This document shows positions 1 through 8,620 of a DNA stretch of 64,000 bases, piece after piece (position 1 is the first letter of the stretch; every line of letters begins with the position of its first letter). Location: positions 92,103 to 156,102 of the forward strand of contig DASQMC010000083.1 of NCBI GenBank assembly GCA_035645695.1, given 5' to 3'. This DNA is from JAIVJZ01 sp035645695 (GTDB lineage: Bacteria; Acidobacteriota; Blastocatellia; Pyrinomonadales; Pyrinomonadaceae). A program made the translations under genes and the position numbers. Below the pieces are notes generated by a model. It saw only the letters and a list, made by a program, of their open reading frames with translations. It ran no database searches and was not told the origin of the DNA.

Positions 1-1331
1 TTATCTTTATCCTTACCCATTCCAGCGACTTCGGCGAGTGCCGGGCGCATCGCGCTTGGCGTGAATAGGGGAAGTGCAAGAAGGACTGCACGCCCTCCTT
101 GCGCCATTTGGGGCAAATTAAAGGAGCGGTCGAAAACGCGATACGCTGCATCGCCTTCGCCTTGAGCCAACTCGCTCAACACTTCTTCCGGGTCTTGCGC
201 GAGATCAATTTGTGCAACTATCCATTGAATAACCAGCGGGTTAAATTCTGCTTCACTTAAAATACGGTTGCGATCAACCTCTGCGTAAATGCTTGAATCA
301 TGCGTTTGACTGATCAACCTCTCCAAAAGATCGCTCGCCTCCTCTTGCGACATGGTAGCAAGAGGAATTAAACGTGCCTCGGCAATTCTCTCCCGTGTGG
401 TAATGAGCACAGGGCAACGCGCGCGTTGCGCCAGAAAGTTAAGGCAAAGCGACTGTTCCTTAGCTGCAATAGTCTCAAAGTTGTCTAAGACAAGTAACGT
501 CGGCGAGTGAGCAATTAACGCGCTTATCTCTTGCTCTTTCAACTCTGGTGCTAGAGGGCGTAAGTCGGCGCGACCAAGTTGTTCGGCGATTTCGTCGAGA
601 AACGTAGTAAATGGAAGGTTGGCGCGAGTATCAGCCGATACCCAAATGATGCGTTGATTGTAAATACCGGCGAGGTTCCTTACTGCTTCGGCTGCCAGTG
701 TTGTCTTGCCGACTCCACCACTGCCCCATAAAGCGACGAGTTGATTTTTCTGCGGGGCGAGTTGTTCCGTTAATTGTTTGATGATGTTCTGCCCGTTCTC
801 ATCCTGTCGCGGGACGAATCCGACGACGGGAGGGCGTGGTATGGAAGCGGGTAAAACTATTGAACCATCAGATAAAGGATTTGAACCACGCGGAAGCGGT
901 TCATCTTTTATTATCGCTAGAAGTTTCTTGTAGCTCTCTTCAAACTTATCATCGTCGCGAAAATCAATGTATAGAATCGGTCGTAGTAAGGCCGGAATCT
1001 CGCACGCCCGACGATATAAAGGGATCAAACGTTCTTGCCTCTCTGTAACATCAATGTAGGTCGTCACCAAACGCTCTACTTCAACCCATGCAGAAGCCAT
1101 CGCCTCCGGCGACATAATGAGTCCCACTTTGCGACTTTTAGGTAATGCCTCTTCAATACGTTTAGGAATGGACTGGCCGGGGCGTATGTCCCAAGGCGAA
1201 AAGAAGACTTTGAGTTTGCGCCCCTGCCAATCTTCCCTTTCAAGACGCTCGGCTAATTTTGTCGTCCATACTTCATCAACATAGTTGTGGCTAAGAAAGA
1301 TGTCGTATTCGTATGAGGCGGGATTCGTCAT
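1..1331 (-). CDS. TIR-NB-ARC STAND NTPase, C-terminus beyond the window (partial)
   Basis: The frame reads leftward from an ATG at 1331 and is still open at base 1, giving 443 residues. An N-terminal TIR domain (about residues 7-130) starts YEYDIFLSHNYVDEVW and carries SAWVEVE, with Glu86 four residues after Trp82. That is the spacing of the catalytic Glu in NAD-cleaving TIR domains such as SARM1. An NB-ARC NTPase follows: Walker A GSGGVGKT at 203-210, Walker B TLLVLDNFE with Asp283, then VLITTRE, a sensor-like motif. The C-terminal repeat or sensor part is missing. An in-frame TAG lies eight codons upstream and ATG 1331 is the only ATG between; no good Shine-Dalgarno is visible. The segment is clearly AT-richer than its neighbours, which suggests transfer. 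Bacterial TIR-STAND proteins include antiphage sensors that deplete NAD; that role is inferred here. Regulatory or signalling STAND proteins are the alternative. Confidence 0.85.
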   Translation of the reverse strand, partial: MTNPASYEYDIFLSHNYVDEVWTTKLAERLEREDWQGRKLKVFFSPWDIRPGQSIPKRIEEALPKSRKVGLIMSPEAMASAWVEVERLVTTYIDVTERQERLIPLYRRACEIPALLRPILYIDFRDDDKFEESYKKLLAIIKDEPLPRGSNPLSDGSIVLPASIPRPPVVGFVPRQDENGQNIIKQLTEQLAPQKNQLVALWGSGGVGKTTLAAEAVRNLAGIYNQRIIWVSADTRANLPFTTFLDEIAEQLGRADLRPLAPELKEQEISALIAHSPTLLVLDNFETIAAKEQSLCLNFLAQRARCPVLITTRERIAEARLIPLATMSQEEASDLLERLISQTHDSSIYAEVDRNRILSEAEFNPLVIQWIVAQIDLAQDPEEVLSELAQGEGDAAYRVFDRSFNLPQMAQGGRAVLLALPLFTPSAMRPALAEVAGMGKDKD

Positions 1332-1368
1332 GGGCTTATTATCATTCGCCTTCTATCGGCTGTCCAGA

Positions 1369-1461
1369 TTATTTCAACGTTGTCCAGCCGCCGTCCATCG
1401 AATAAACGTTGGTGTAGCCGGGGCGCTGGAGGTTGTGGGCGAGGTAGGTGAAGCGATGGCC
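1369..1461 (-). pseudogene. 3' remnant of a rhodanese-domain gene
   Basis: Read on the minus strand this encodes GHRFTYLAHNLQRPGYTN, then VYSMDGGWTTLK and a stop. It matches the C-terminal part of the intact rhodanese at 3346-3723 (CDNLQRLGYTNVYSMDGGW). Bases 1382-1420 are identical to 3392-3430, and 53 of the first 55 bases match, after which similarity continues only at the codon level. The catalytic Cys loop and everything upstream are absent, and an in-frame TGA lies a few codons before the homology, so it cannot be expressed as a protein. The two copies have the same orientation and flank the glycosyltransferase gene. Confidence 0.7.
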
Positions 1462-1546
1462 GTGTCGACCTCAACCTGAAATCCGGTTTCGGAGGGGTTT
1501 CCCAGAGTCAATGCTCGACACGCTGTGTGGTGGGGAATTATGATGC

Positions 1547-3292
1547 GTGCCGCTTATGTCGTCGCGTGTGAATCATGAGTTGGTGGAAGGGGAAGGAGTG
1601 GGGGAGGCCGCGCGGCGGCTGCGCCCGCGCGATGTGTTGATCGCGGGGTTGTTGGCGGCCGTGTTGTTGGGGGTGCGTTTGTGGCGGCTGGATGCTTCGT
1701 GTTTGTTGTTTGACGAGGTGTTTAGTGTGCATGCGGCGCGGCATGGGTGGGGGACGTTGCTGGATTTTGTGGCGCTCGATCTGATTCATCCGCCGCTCTT
1801 TTACCTGTTGCTCAAAAGTTGGATCGCTCTGGTGGGGAGCGAGGGGGTGTGGTGGCTGCGCCTGTTTCCGGTGTTGACGGCGACGGCGGCCGTTGTGCCC
1901 GTCGTGTTGCTGTGCCGTGAGTTGCGCTTGCCGCCGCGCGTCGGGCAAGTCGCGCTCGTGTTGATGGCGGCGAGCGGTTTTCTCGTACAGCACGCGGCGC
2001 AGGTGCGCATGTATAGTTTGTTGTTGTTGCTCGCCGCCTGCTCGCTCTGGCTCTTCGCGCGCTATGCACAGGAGGCGGCGGCGCGGGAGCGGCGTCAGCG
2101 CGGCCTTTGCGCGTCGTTGTTTGCGGCGAACTTGTTGCTGGTCTATACGCATTATTACGGTTGGCTGCTGGTCGGGCACGAGTTGATCTTTTTGTTGTTT
2201 TGGCGGCGGCGGAAGGTGAAAGAATTCGCCTTGATGCTGGCCTTGCTCGTCGTGTGCTATAGCCCCTGGTTGCTGTTACTGGCCGGGCACGCGGCGGGCG
2301 GCGGGCAGGAGATGGTGGCGCAAAACATCGGCTGGGCTCGCGTGCCGCGCCTCGCAGAGCTCACACAGCCCTTTCTACTGGTGCACGAGCCGTTCCGCTT
2401 TCGCCGGAACAATCATGAGCGGGTGGTTCTGCGCCTCACCGTGTGGCTCACGCTCACGCTGTTCGTCCCGGCGTTTTGCGCGCTCGCCTGGCGTGTCTTT
2501 GTAAGACGAGGACTGACAGTGGCAGCGCAAAAGTTAGAGACGGAGGCTGAGACGGGGCGCGATGCGTGCGACGGCGCGTGCGGAGCATTTGCGTTCAAGT
2601 TCCTGGCCTTTTTTTCGGTCGCTCCGGTCATCGCCGCTTTTCTGCTCGCGCGCTGGTTGCCACACTCAATCTGGGCTACGCGCCACTTGATCCTGATCGC
2701 GCCCGCGTACCTGCCCCTCGCCGCCTGCGCGCTCTATGCGCTCAGACCCTCATGGCTGGCGACGACGTTCAAACTGCTGCTCGCCTCCTGGCTCGCGTTC
2801 GCAGCGATGTTCTGGCTGGTGCGACAAAATGACGCGCCGCCCGTGTGGTGTGCATGGGAGACGCTCGCGCGTAGAGCGGTCGAGCGGGAAGCGTCCGGCG
2901 GCTCGGGCGAGTTTAAAGTCGGGAGCGAGGTTAAAGTTTATGCTACGGAAGACCTCGTCGCGTATCACCTGTGGTATGCGCTCAGTTCCGACGGCTCTGC
3001 CGTCGGACGGAGATTTCGCGTCGCGACGATCGCGAACCTGCCCGGTCTGGTGGAAGATAAAGGGTTTTTCATCCCGCGCGGGTTCGACGAAGTGCGGAAG
3101 ACGGACGCGGGTGCGGGCGGCGCGCTCGGCGAAGAACATTTCTGGGTGGCCTTTCGCGACACCAACTGGAACGAGGCGCATCCGCTTTTGCGCCTGCTCG
3201 CCGAGCGTGGATATGAGATCGAAGAGCGTTTTGCGGTGACCGCTTCGGGGCAGCAGGCTTTCATCATTTCCGCGCGGCGACGAGAACGATAA
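1547..3292 (+). CDS. GT39-like membrane glycosyltransferase (GT-C fold)
   Basis: A polytopic protein of 581 residues with about ten hydrophobic segments in the first 430 residues and a soluble C-terminal domain. The first membrane segment (about 30-48) is followed by CLLFDEVFSVHAARHGW, with an acidic Asp56-Glu57 pair in the first outer loop, and then DLIHPPLFYLLLKSW. This layout is typical of the ArnT/PMT_2 relatives of family GT39, which use polyprenyl-phosphate sugars on the outer face of the inner membrane. The acceptor cannot be told from sequence. The start may be GTG 1547 or ATG 1556, since GGGGAA lies just upstream of both. It stands alone between two rhodanese sequences. Confidence 0.8.
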   Translation: MPLMSSRVNHELVEGEGVGEAARRLRPRDVLIAGLLAAVLLGVRLWRLDASCLLFDEVFSVHAARHGWGTLLDFVALDLIHPPLFYLLLKSWIALVGSEGVWWLRLFPVLTATAAVVPVVLLCRELRLPPRVGQVALVLMAASGFLVQHAAQVRMYSLLLLLAACSLWLFARYAQEAAARERRQRGLCASLFAANLLLVYTHYYGWLLVGHELIFLLFWRRRKVKEFALMLALLVVCYSPWLLLLAGHAAGGGQEMVAQNIGWARVPRLAELTQPFLLVHEPFRFRRNNHERVVLRLTVWLTLTLFVPAFCALAWRVFVRRGLTVAAQKLETEAETGRDACDGACGAFAFKFLAFFSVAPVIAAFLLARWLPHSIWATRHLILIAPAYLPLAACALYALRPSWLATTFKLLLASWLAFAAMFWLVRQNDAPPVWCAWETLARRAVEREASGGSGEFKVGSEVKVYATEDLVAYHLWYALSSDGSAVGRRFRVATIANLPGLVEDKGFFIPRGFDEVRKTDAGAGGALGEEHFWVAFRDTNWNEAHPLLRLLAERGYEIEERFAVTASGQQAFIISARRRER

Positions 3293-3345
3293 ATGACAGG
3301 GGCTAGCGGCGCGCGGCCGATGTGCGACACGCTTGTCCTCTGACT

Positions 3346-3723
3346 TCAAACGCCGCCCGTTGTCGTCGGTGCGCCGGAATCTTTCCAGGCAGTCCAGCCG
3401 CCGTCCATCGAATAAACGTTGGTGTAGCCGAGGCGCTGTAGGTTGTCGCAGGCTAAGGCCGAGCGGTAGCCGCCGCCGCAGTAGAGGATGAGTTCGGTTT
3501 GCTTGTCGGGGATGGCTTGTTCGATGTCGCGTTCGATGATGCCGCGCCCCATGTGCGTGGCGTGGGCGGCATGCCCGGCTTGCCATTCGTGGTCTTCGCG
3601 CACGTCTATGAGGCGCGCGTGGGGGTTCGCGTCGAGGCGGCGGCGCGCGTTTGCCACGTCGAGTTCGCGGATGCGGGTTTTGGCGTCGCGGACGAGTTCG
3701 AGGAAGCCTGCGGAGTGTTGCAT
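3346..3723 (-). CDS. Single-domain rhodanese-like protein
   Basis: A 125-residue cytoplasmic protein formed by one rhodanese domain. ARLIDVREDHEWQAGH is the first conserved block, and LILYCGGGYRSAL holds the active-site Cys82 in a six-residue loop (CGGGYR) of the length seen in sulfurtransferases. It ends SMDGGWTAWK, the usual final helix. Family members move sulfane sulfur from a persulfide on the Cys to acceptors; the donor here is unknown. Its start faces lpdA across a 160-base divergent region. A truncated copy of its 3' half lies at 1369-1461. Confidence 0.85.
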   Translation of the reverse strand: MQHSAGFLELVRDAKTRIRELDVANARRRLDANPHARLIDVREDHEWQAGHAAHATHMGRGIIERDIEQAIPDKQTELILYCGGGYRSALACDNLQRLGYTNVYSMDGGWTAWKDSGAPTTTGGV

Positions 3724-3770
3724 GTGGTGTTTGGTTTCTCCCGTCGCTGGATGAAAAAGACGGGAGGCAT

Positions 3771-3776
3771 TATAAT
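3771..3776 (+). promoter_or_regulatory. Possible -10 element upstream of lpdA
   Basis: A perfect TATAAT lies in the divergent gap between the rhodanese gene and lpdA. The sequence 17 bases upstream is TGGATG, a poor -35 match, so only the -10 can be supported. Confidence 0.3.
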
Positions 3777-3884
3777 CCCCGTTTGCGAGAGCAACCCATA
3801 CAAATACAGTATCTATTTCGGGGCGTCGGCGCGCGTGGAAGAGGCGGTTCGTAGTGCGTCGCGCCTGTGAGCGAGGAGAGAGTT

Positions 3885-5288
3885 TTGGCGACAGAACAAT
3901 TTGACGTGACGATTATCGGAGCGGGGCCCGGCGGGTATGTGGCCGCGATCAGGGGGGCGCAACTGGGGCTGAAAGTCGCGCTGGTGGAGCGCGACAAGCG
4001 GCTCGGCGGGACGTGCGGCCTGCGCGGGTGCATCCCGACGAAGTCGCTCCTGATGTCGGCGCACAACTACGAACTCGCGCAGCACCTCGGCGACCACGGT
4101 GTCGAGGTGTCGGAAGTCCGCCTCGCCTTCGATGCAGTGCAGAAGCGCAAGGACAGGATCGTGGCGAAGAACTCGGCGGGCGTCTCTTACCTGATGAAGA
4201 AGAACAAGGTGACGGTCTTCAACGGGACGGGCAAGCTACAACTTCCGGGCAAGGTCGAGGTGACGGGTGCCGACGGCGCTGTGCAGATTATCGAGACGAA
4301 GAACATCATCATCGCCACGGGGTCGGTCGTGCGCCCCATTCCGGGCTTCGAGACGGACGGCGAGCGCGTCGTCAACAGCGATCACATACTGGAACTAAAG
4401 GAAGTGCCGAAGTCTCTGATCGTGATGGGCGCGGGCGCGGTCGGCGTCGAGTTCGCGAGCGTCTATTCGCGTTTCGGGACGGAGACGACCATCGTCGAGC
4501 TGATGCCGCACCTGTTGCCGATGGAAGACGAGGAAGTGTCGGTCGAGTTGGAGAAATCGTTCCGCAAGCGGGGCATCAAGCAGCAACTCGGCACGCGCCT
4601 CGAAAAGATGGAGAAGACGGACGGGGGCGTCGTCGTGACGGGCAGGGACGCGAAGGGCGCGGAGGTGCGGCTCGAAGCCGAGATGTTCCTCGTCGCCGTC
4701 GGCCGCATGCCCTACCTCGAAGGTTTGGGAATCGAAGGCTCGAAGATACGCGTCGAGCGCGGCAACGTGCAGGTGGACGAGTTTTGCCGCACGGGCGAGC
4801 CCGGCGTCTATGCCATCGGCGACGTGATCCCGACGCCGTGGCTGGCGCACCTGGCGTCGAAAGAAGGCATCCTCGTCGTCGAACAGATCGCGGGGCAAAA
4901 GCCGCAGCCTATAAACATGCGCCACGTCCCTTCCTGCACCTATTGCGACCCGGAAGTGGCCTCCGTCGGGTTGACGGAAGCGGCGGCGAAGAAGGAAGGC
5001 TACGACGTGCGCGTCGCGAAGTTCCCCTTCTCGGCCTCGGGCAAGGCGCGCATTCTCGGAGAGGAAGAGGGCTTCATCAAGATCGTCAGCGAGACGAAAT
5101 ACGATGAACTCCTGGGCGTCCACATCATCGGGGCGCACGCGACGGAACTGATCGCCGAGGCGGGCGTCGCGCTCCAACTCGAATCGACGGCCGAAGAACT
5201 CGGGCGCACCATCTTCGCGCACCCCACGGTCTCCGAAGCCATGATGGAGGCCGCCGAAGGCATTCACGGATTGACGATACACTTTTAA
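3885..5288 (+). CDS. lpdA: Dihydrolipoyl dehydrogenase (E3)
   Basis: This flavoprotein reoxidises the dihydrolipoyl group of E2 with NAD+. Visible are the N-terminal FAD fold (IIGAGPGGYVAA), the redox-active disulfide GGTCGLRGCIPTKSL with a CX4C pair, an internal NAD-binding fold (VMGAGAVGVEFASVYSRFG), a second FAD contact (VYAIGDV) and the C-terminal HPTVSE catalytic His-Glu pair. The length is normal for the family. The frame opens at GTG 3867, but a GAGGAGAG Shine-Dalgarno sits six bases before TTG 3885, so a TTG start giving 467 residues is preferred. It opens a co-directional block with E1-alpha, E1-beta and E2, which points to a pyruvate or branched-chain 2-oxoacid dehydrogenase complex. 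Confidence 0.95.
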   Translation: MATEQFDVTIIGAGPGGYVAAIRGAQLGLKVALVERDKRLGGTCGLRGCIPTKSLLMSAHNYELAQHLGDHGVEVSEVRLAFDAVQKRKDRIVAKNSAGVSYLMKKNKVTVFNGTGKLQLPGKVEVTGADGAVQIIETKNIIIATGSVVRPIPGFETDGERVVNSDHILELKEVPKSLIVMGAGAVGVEFASVYSRFGTETTIVELMPHLLPMEDEEVSVELEKSFRKRGIKQQLGTRLEKMEKTDGGVVVTGRDAKGAEVRLEAEMFLVAVGRMPYLEGLGIEGSKIRVERGNVQVDEFCRTGEPGVYAIGDVIPTPWLAHLASKEGILVVEQIAGQKPQPINMRHVPSCTYCDPEVASVGLTEAAAKKEGYDVRVAKFPFSASGKARILGEEEGFIKIVSETKYDELLGVHIIGAHATELIAEAGVALQLESTAEELGRTIFAHPTVSEAMMEAAEGIHGLTIHF

Positions 5289-5367
5289 GAGTGAGCAGTG
5301 AGCAGTGAGCAGTGAGCAGTCAAAACTGTTCCTGACTGCTCACTGCTCACTGCTTACTGCTTACTTT
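5289..5367 (+). repeat. Heptamer inverted-repeat hairpin (TGAGCAG/TAAGCAG family, copy 1)
   Basis: Directly after the lpdA stop lie four tandem units of GAGCAGT, a short spacer, and then the complementary units ACTGCTC/ACTGCTT. The arms are about 30 bases and would fold into a long hairpin between lpdA and E1-alpha. Related elements lie at 8141-8233 and 54357-54496. Confidence 0.75.
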
Positions 5368-5375
5368 CTCGAATT

Positions 5376-6530
5376 ATGAAGACAGAGACGAAGCGCAAGA
5401 AGGGCACGTCCAAAGAGGGCGCGGCGAAGGGTAAGAGGGACGCTGCGGGCGCGAACGGCGGCGCGGCGTCCGTGGCTGACGCTACCATGACGGCGGACGG
5501 GGAGTTGATCTGCACGACGGAGACGACGCTCACGAACGAGCAGTTGTTGGAGTTGTACCGTTACCTGTTGATGACGCGGCTCGTCGAAGAGCGGCTCGTG
5601 AATCTCTACCGGCAGACGAAGGTGGTCGGCGGCGTGTTCCGCTCTCTGGGTCAGGAGGCGACGGCGGTCGGGACGTGTTACGCGTTAGAGACGCGTGATT
5701 TCATCGCGCCGTTGATTCGCGATCTCGGCGCGGTGCTGGTGAAGGGCATCCGCCCGCGCGAGATTTTCGCGCAGTACATGGCGAAGGCCTGGGGGCCTTC
5801 GGAAGGGCGCGACCTCAATATCCATTTCGGCAACATGGAGAAGGGCTTCATCGGCCCCATCTCGCACCTCGGCGACATGATCCCCGTGATGACCGGCATC
5901 GCCCTCGGCGCGCGCATGCAGAAGAAGGATATTGTAGCGATGGCTTACATCGGCGACGGCGGTATGAGCACGGGCGCGTTTCACGAAGGGCTGAACTTCG
6001 CCGCCGTGCAACGTCTGCCCGTCATCATCATCGCCGAACACAACTGGTATGCCTACTCGACGCCGACCCGCCTGCAAACGGCCGTGGAGAACCTCGCCGA
6101 CAAGGCCGCCGGCTACGGCATCCCCGGCCACATCGTAGACGGCAACGACATCATCGCCTGTTATGAAGTGACGAGGCGAGCAGCGGAATTCGCGCGCGGC
6201 GGGGGCGGCGCTGTTCTGATCGAGGCGAAGACCTACCGGCGCAAAGGCCACGCGGAGCACGACGACCAGCGCTACATCGCCTCCGATGAACTCGAAATGT
6301 GGGAGAAGCGCGACCCCGTGGATCGCTTCACGCGCCACCTGCTGACGCGAGGGGTTGCCACGCAAGCCCAACTCGACGAGATCGTCGCGGGCGTGCAGCG
6401 CGAGATTGACGAGGACGTGGCGTGGGCGGAAGAGTCGCCGATGCCCGACGCGGAGAAGGCCGCTTACGGCGTTTTCGATAACTCAATCGTCCCGCCCGCC
6501 TTCCGCCCGAAAGTTTTCGGCGGCAACTAA
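5376..6530 (+). CDS. 2-oxoacid dehydrogenase E1 component, alpha subunit
   Basis: The thiamine-diphosphate-dependent alpha subunit decarboxylates the 2-oxoacid. The TPP motif is clear: GDG at residues 193-195 (YIGDGGMSTGAFHEGLNF) with the matching Asn at 223 (IIIAEHNWYAYSTP). The loop YRRKGHAEHDDQRY carries the His and Arg of the family's phosphorylation-loop region. The protein has 384 residues, with a Lys/Ala-rich tail of about 45 residues before the domain that is probably disordered. Substrate is uncertain: pyruvate and branched-chain 2-oxoacid enzymes share these motifs. Overall sequence and the separate alpha and beta genes lean towards the branched-chain or PDH-B type. Confidence 0.9.
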   Translation: MKTETKRKKGTSKEGAAKGKRDAAGANGGAASVADATMTADGELICTTETTLTNEQLLELYRYLLMTRLVEERLVNLYRQTKVVGGVFRSLGQEATAVGTCYALETRDFIAPLIRDLGAVLVKGIRPREIFAQYMAKAWGPSEGRDLNIHFGNMEKGFIGPISHLGDMIPVMTGIALGARMQKKDIVAMAYIGDGGMSTGAFHEGLNFAAVQRLPVIIIAEHNWYAYSTPTRLQTAVENLADKAAGYGIPGHIVDGNDIIACYEVTRRAAEFARGGGGAVLIEAKTYRRKGHAEHDDQRYIASDELEMWEKRDPVDRFTRHLLTRGVATQAQLDEIVAGVQREIDEDVAWAEESPMPDAEKAAYGVFDNSIVPPAFRPKVFGGN

Positions 6531-6533
6531 GAC

Positions 6534-7085
6534 ATGAGAAGATCGAACCTCGCCATCGCCATCCTGTTTGTCCTGCTGGCCGCTTTGCCGGGCGCGAAGG
6601 CCGACGCGCAAACTGAGGAGCGGGTGCAACTCAGGGACGGGCGCGTCAGCTTCGTGCTGCCCGCAGGATTCAAGCCGATGTCGAAGGAAGCCATCAACGT
6701 CAAGTTCGCTCGCAAGGGTGCGGCATATGCGCCGGAGTTCGCCTACAGTAATGAACGGCAGAACGTCTCGGTGGCGGTGGGATTCGCCGGCAGTGGACTA
6801 CAGGCGGCGCAGTTGGACGAGTTGAGGAAGTTTTTTGAAGCGCAATTTGAGACCAACATCCCCGGCGTTGAATGGATCGAGCGCGAGATCATCACGCGCA
6901 ACGGTACGCGCTGGATTCACCTGCACTTGAAGGCAAAGGCGATTGACACCGGCATCATCAACGATATGTACGCCACCGTCTTTGACGGCCAAATGCTGTT
7001 TTTCAACTTTAATTCGACCATCGCCCAGTACGAAAAGTATAAAGAAAGTCTGCTCAAGAGCGCGCAGACCATCACCGTAAAATAA
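6534..7085 (+). CDS. Secreted protein of unknown function inside the dehydrogenase operon
   Basis: A 183-residue protein with a clear signal peptide (LAIAILFVLLAALPGAKADAQ, cut near residue 26). The mature part begins with a short beta-rich stretch (GRVSFVLPAGFKPM) and ends VFDGQMLFFNFNSTIAQYEKYKESLLKSAQTI. That pattern recalls small DcrB/PsbP-fold proteins, but the match is by general shape only. It starts four bases after the E1-alpha stop and is followed within 25 bases by E1-beta, so it should be co-transcribed with a cytoplasmic enzyme although it is exported. I do not recognise a function. Confidence 0.75.
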   Translation: MRRSNLAIAILFVLLAALPGAKADAQTEERVQLRDGRVSFVLPAGFKPMSKEAINVKFARKGAAYAPEFAYSNERQNVSVAVGFAGSGLQAAQLDELRKFFEAQFETNIPGVEWIEREIITRNGTRWIHLHLKAKAIDTGIINDMYATVFDGQMLFFNFNSTIAQYEKYKESLLKSAQTITVK

Positions 7086-7107
7086 GAGGCGTCAGCTTTC
7101 CAAAAAC

Positions 7108-8136
7108 ATGTCAACCGCAGTCAAAAAAGAGCATAAATCGAACCGCCCGGCGCGCGGCGGCGTGACGACGTTCGTCGAGGCCATACGGCAGGGCATCTGG
7201 GAAGAGATGGAGCGCGACCCGAGCGTGTTCGTCATCGGCGAGGACGTGGGAGCTTACGGCGGCGCGTTCAAGGTGACGGACGGCTTGCTCGACGAGTTCG
7301 GCGAGGGACGCGTGATCGACACGCCGATCTCCGAGGCGGCCATTGTCGGCGCGGCGTGCGGCGCGGCTTTGATGGGCATGCGACCCGTCGCCGAGTTTCA
7401 GTTCATAGACTTCATCTCGCCGGGCTTCGACATGTTGACGAACTACGCGGCGAAGTGTCGCTATCGCTGGGGCGCCGGGCTGCCGACGGTGTTTCGCGGC
7501 CCCTGCGGGGCGGGCGTCCATTCGGGGCCGTTCCATTCGGTCAACGCCGAGGCGTTCTTCCTGAACACGGCGGGTTTGAAGATCGTCGAGCCCTCGACCG
7601 CCTACGACGCGAAGGGCTTGATCAAGGCTGCCATCCGCGACCCGGACCCCGTGCTCTTCTTCGAGCACAAGAAACTCTATCGCCTTCCGCGCCTGCGTGA
7701 GGAGTTGCCGGGGGACGACTACATCGTCGAGATCGGCAAGGCGCGCACGGCGCGCGCGGGGCGCGATCTCTCCATCATCACGTTCGGCGCGCAGGTGCTG
7801 AACGCGCTCGACGCGGCCACGGAGTTGGAAAGCGAAGGGCTTGACGTTGAGGTCATAGACCTGCGCACCCTCGCGCCGATGGACAAGGAAGCCATCCTCG
7901 CGTCGGTGAAGAAGACGAGCAAGGTTCTCATACTGCACGAGGCGGCGCGCACGGGCGGCATCGGCGGCGAGATCGCGGCGATGATTGCCGAAGAGGCTTT
8001 CGAGTGGTTGGACGCCCCCGTCGTGCGCCTCGCGGCCATCGACACGCCCGTGCCTTATTCGCCGCCGCTCGAAGAATATCACCTGCCGCAAATCAAAGAC
8101 GTGTTGGAGGCGGCGCGTAAACTGGCGGCTTATTAA
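7108..8136 (+). CDS. 2-oxoacid dehydrogenase E1 component, beta subunit
   Basis: A 342-residue partner of E1-alpha. Family blocks are FVIGEDVGAYGGAFKVTDGL (TPP/alpha-subunit contact), DTPISEAAIVGAACGAALMG, EFQFIDFISPGFDMLTN and HSGPFHSVNAEAFF, followed by the transketolase C-terminal domain with VIDLRTLAPMD. The segment LFFEHKKLYR is typical of branched-chain and acetoin/pyruvate E1-beta proteins. The full family length is present. It is separated from E1-alpha by the secreted-protein gene and from E2 by a DUF4242 gene, an unusual spread for an E1 pair. Confidence 0.92.
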   Translation: MSTAVKKEHKSNRPARGGVTTFVEAIRQGIWEEMERDPSVFVIGEDVGAYGGAFKVTDGLLDEFGEGRVIDTPISEAAIVGAACGAALMGMRPVAEFQFIDFISPGFDMLTNYAAKCRYRWGAGLPTVFRGPCGAGVHSGPFHSVNAEAFFLNTAGLKIVEPSTAYDAKGLIKAAIRDPDPVLFFEHKKLYRLPRLREELPGDDYIVEIGKARTARAGRDLSIITFGAQVLNALDAATELESEGLDVEVIDLRTLAPMDKEAILASVKKTSKVLILHEAARTGGIGGEIAAMIAEEAFEWLDAPVVRLAAIDTPVPYSPPLEEYHLPQIKDVLEAARKLAAY

Positions 8137-8140
8137 GATT

Positions 8141-8233
8141 GTAAGCAGTGAGCAGTAAGCAGTAAGCAGTTTTTTAATTTTCACTACTCACTTTTTAATT
8201 TTCACTGCTTACCGCTTACTGCTCACTGCTTAC
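8141..8233 (+). repeat. Heptamer inverted-repeat hairpin (TGAGCAG/TAAGCAG family, copy 2)
   Basis: It begins four bases after the E1-beta stop: tandem TAAGCAG/TGAGCAG units, a T-rich centre with short direct repeats (TTTTTAATTTTCACT), then complementary CTGCTTAC/CTGCTCAC units. Same family as 5289-5367. Confidence 0.7.
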
Positions 8234-8255
8234 TTACTATCAAGGAGAGATTGTC

Positions 8256-8540
8256 ATGCCTAAGTATGTTATCGAGCGGGAAGTGCCGGATGCGGGGATG
8301 TTGTCCGGGGACGCGTTGCAGGCCATGTCGCAGAAATCCTGCGCCGTTTTGAGCAGCATGGGGCCGCAGATACAGTGGGTGCAGAGTTACATTACGGACG
8401 ACAAAATCTATTGCGTCTACATCGCGCCGAACGAGGAAGCGGTGCGCGAGCACGCGGCGCAGGGCGGGTTTCCGGCGAATCGCATTTCCGAGATCAGGAT
8501 GGTGATCGATCCGACAACCGCGGAAGCAAGTAAATCGTGA
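8256..8540 (+). CDS. DUF4242 (SCO4226-like, nickel-binding type) protein
   Basis: A 94-residue cytoplasmic ferredoxin-fold protein. PKYVIEREVPDAGMLS, then QIQWVQSYITDDKIYCVYIA and NEEAVREHAAQGGFPANRI, are the conserved blocks of DUF4242, whose studied member SCO4226 from Streptomyces binds nickel. An AAGGAGAG Shine-Dalgarno lies upstream. It sits between E1-beta and E2. Whether it serves the dehydrogenase is unknown. Confidence 0.8.
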   Translation: MPKYVIEREVPDAGMLSGDALQAMSQKSCAVLSSMGPQIQWVQSYITDDKIYCVYIAPNEEAVREHAAQGGFPANRISEIRMVIDPTTAEASKS

Positions 8541-8604
8541 ATCGTCAATCGTCAATAGATAAACCCGGTTCTATCTATTCACGATTCGCGACTCACGGCT
8601 TTTT
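8536..8604 (+). repeat. Imperfect inverted repeat before the E2 gene
   Basis: Units of ATCGTGAATCGTCA are followed, after a short spacer, by TATCTATTCACGATTCGCG. The arms pair imperfectly. Probably a degenerate member of the junction hairpins in this window; no U-tract. Confidence 0.35.
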
Positions 8605-8620
8605 CACTTAGGGAGAAGAT

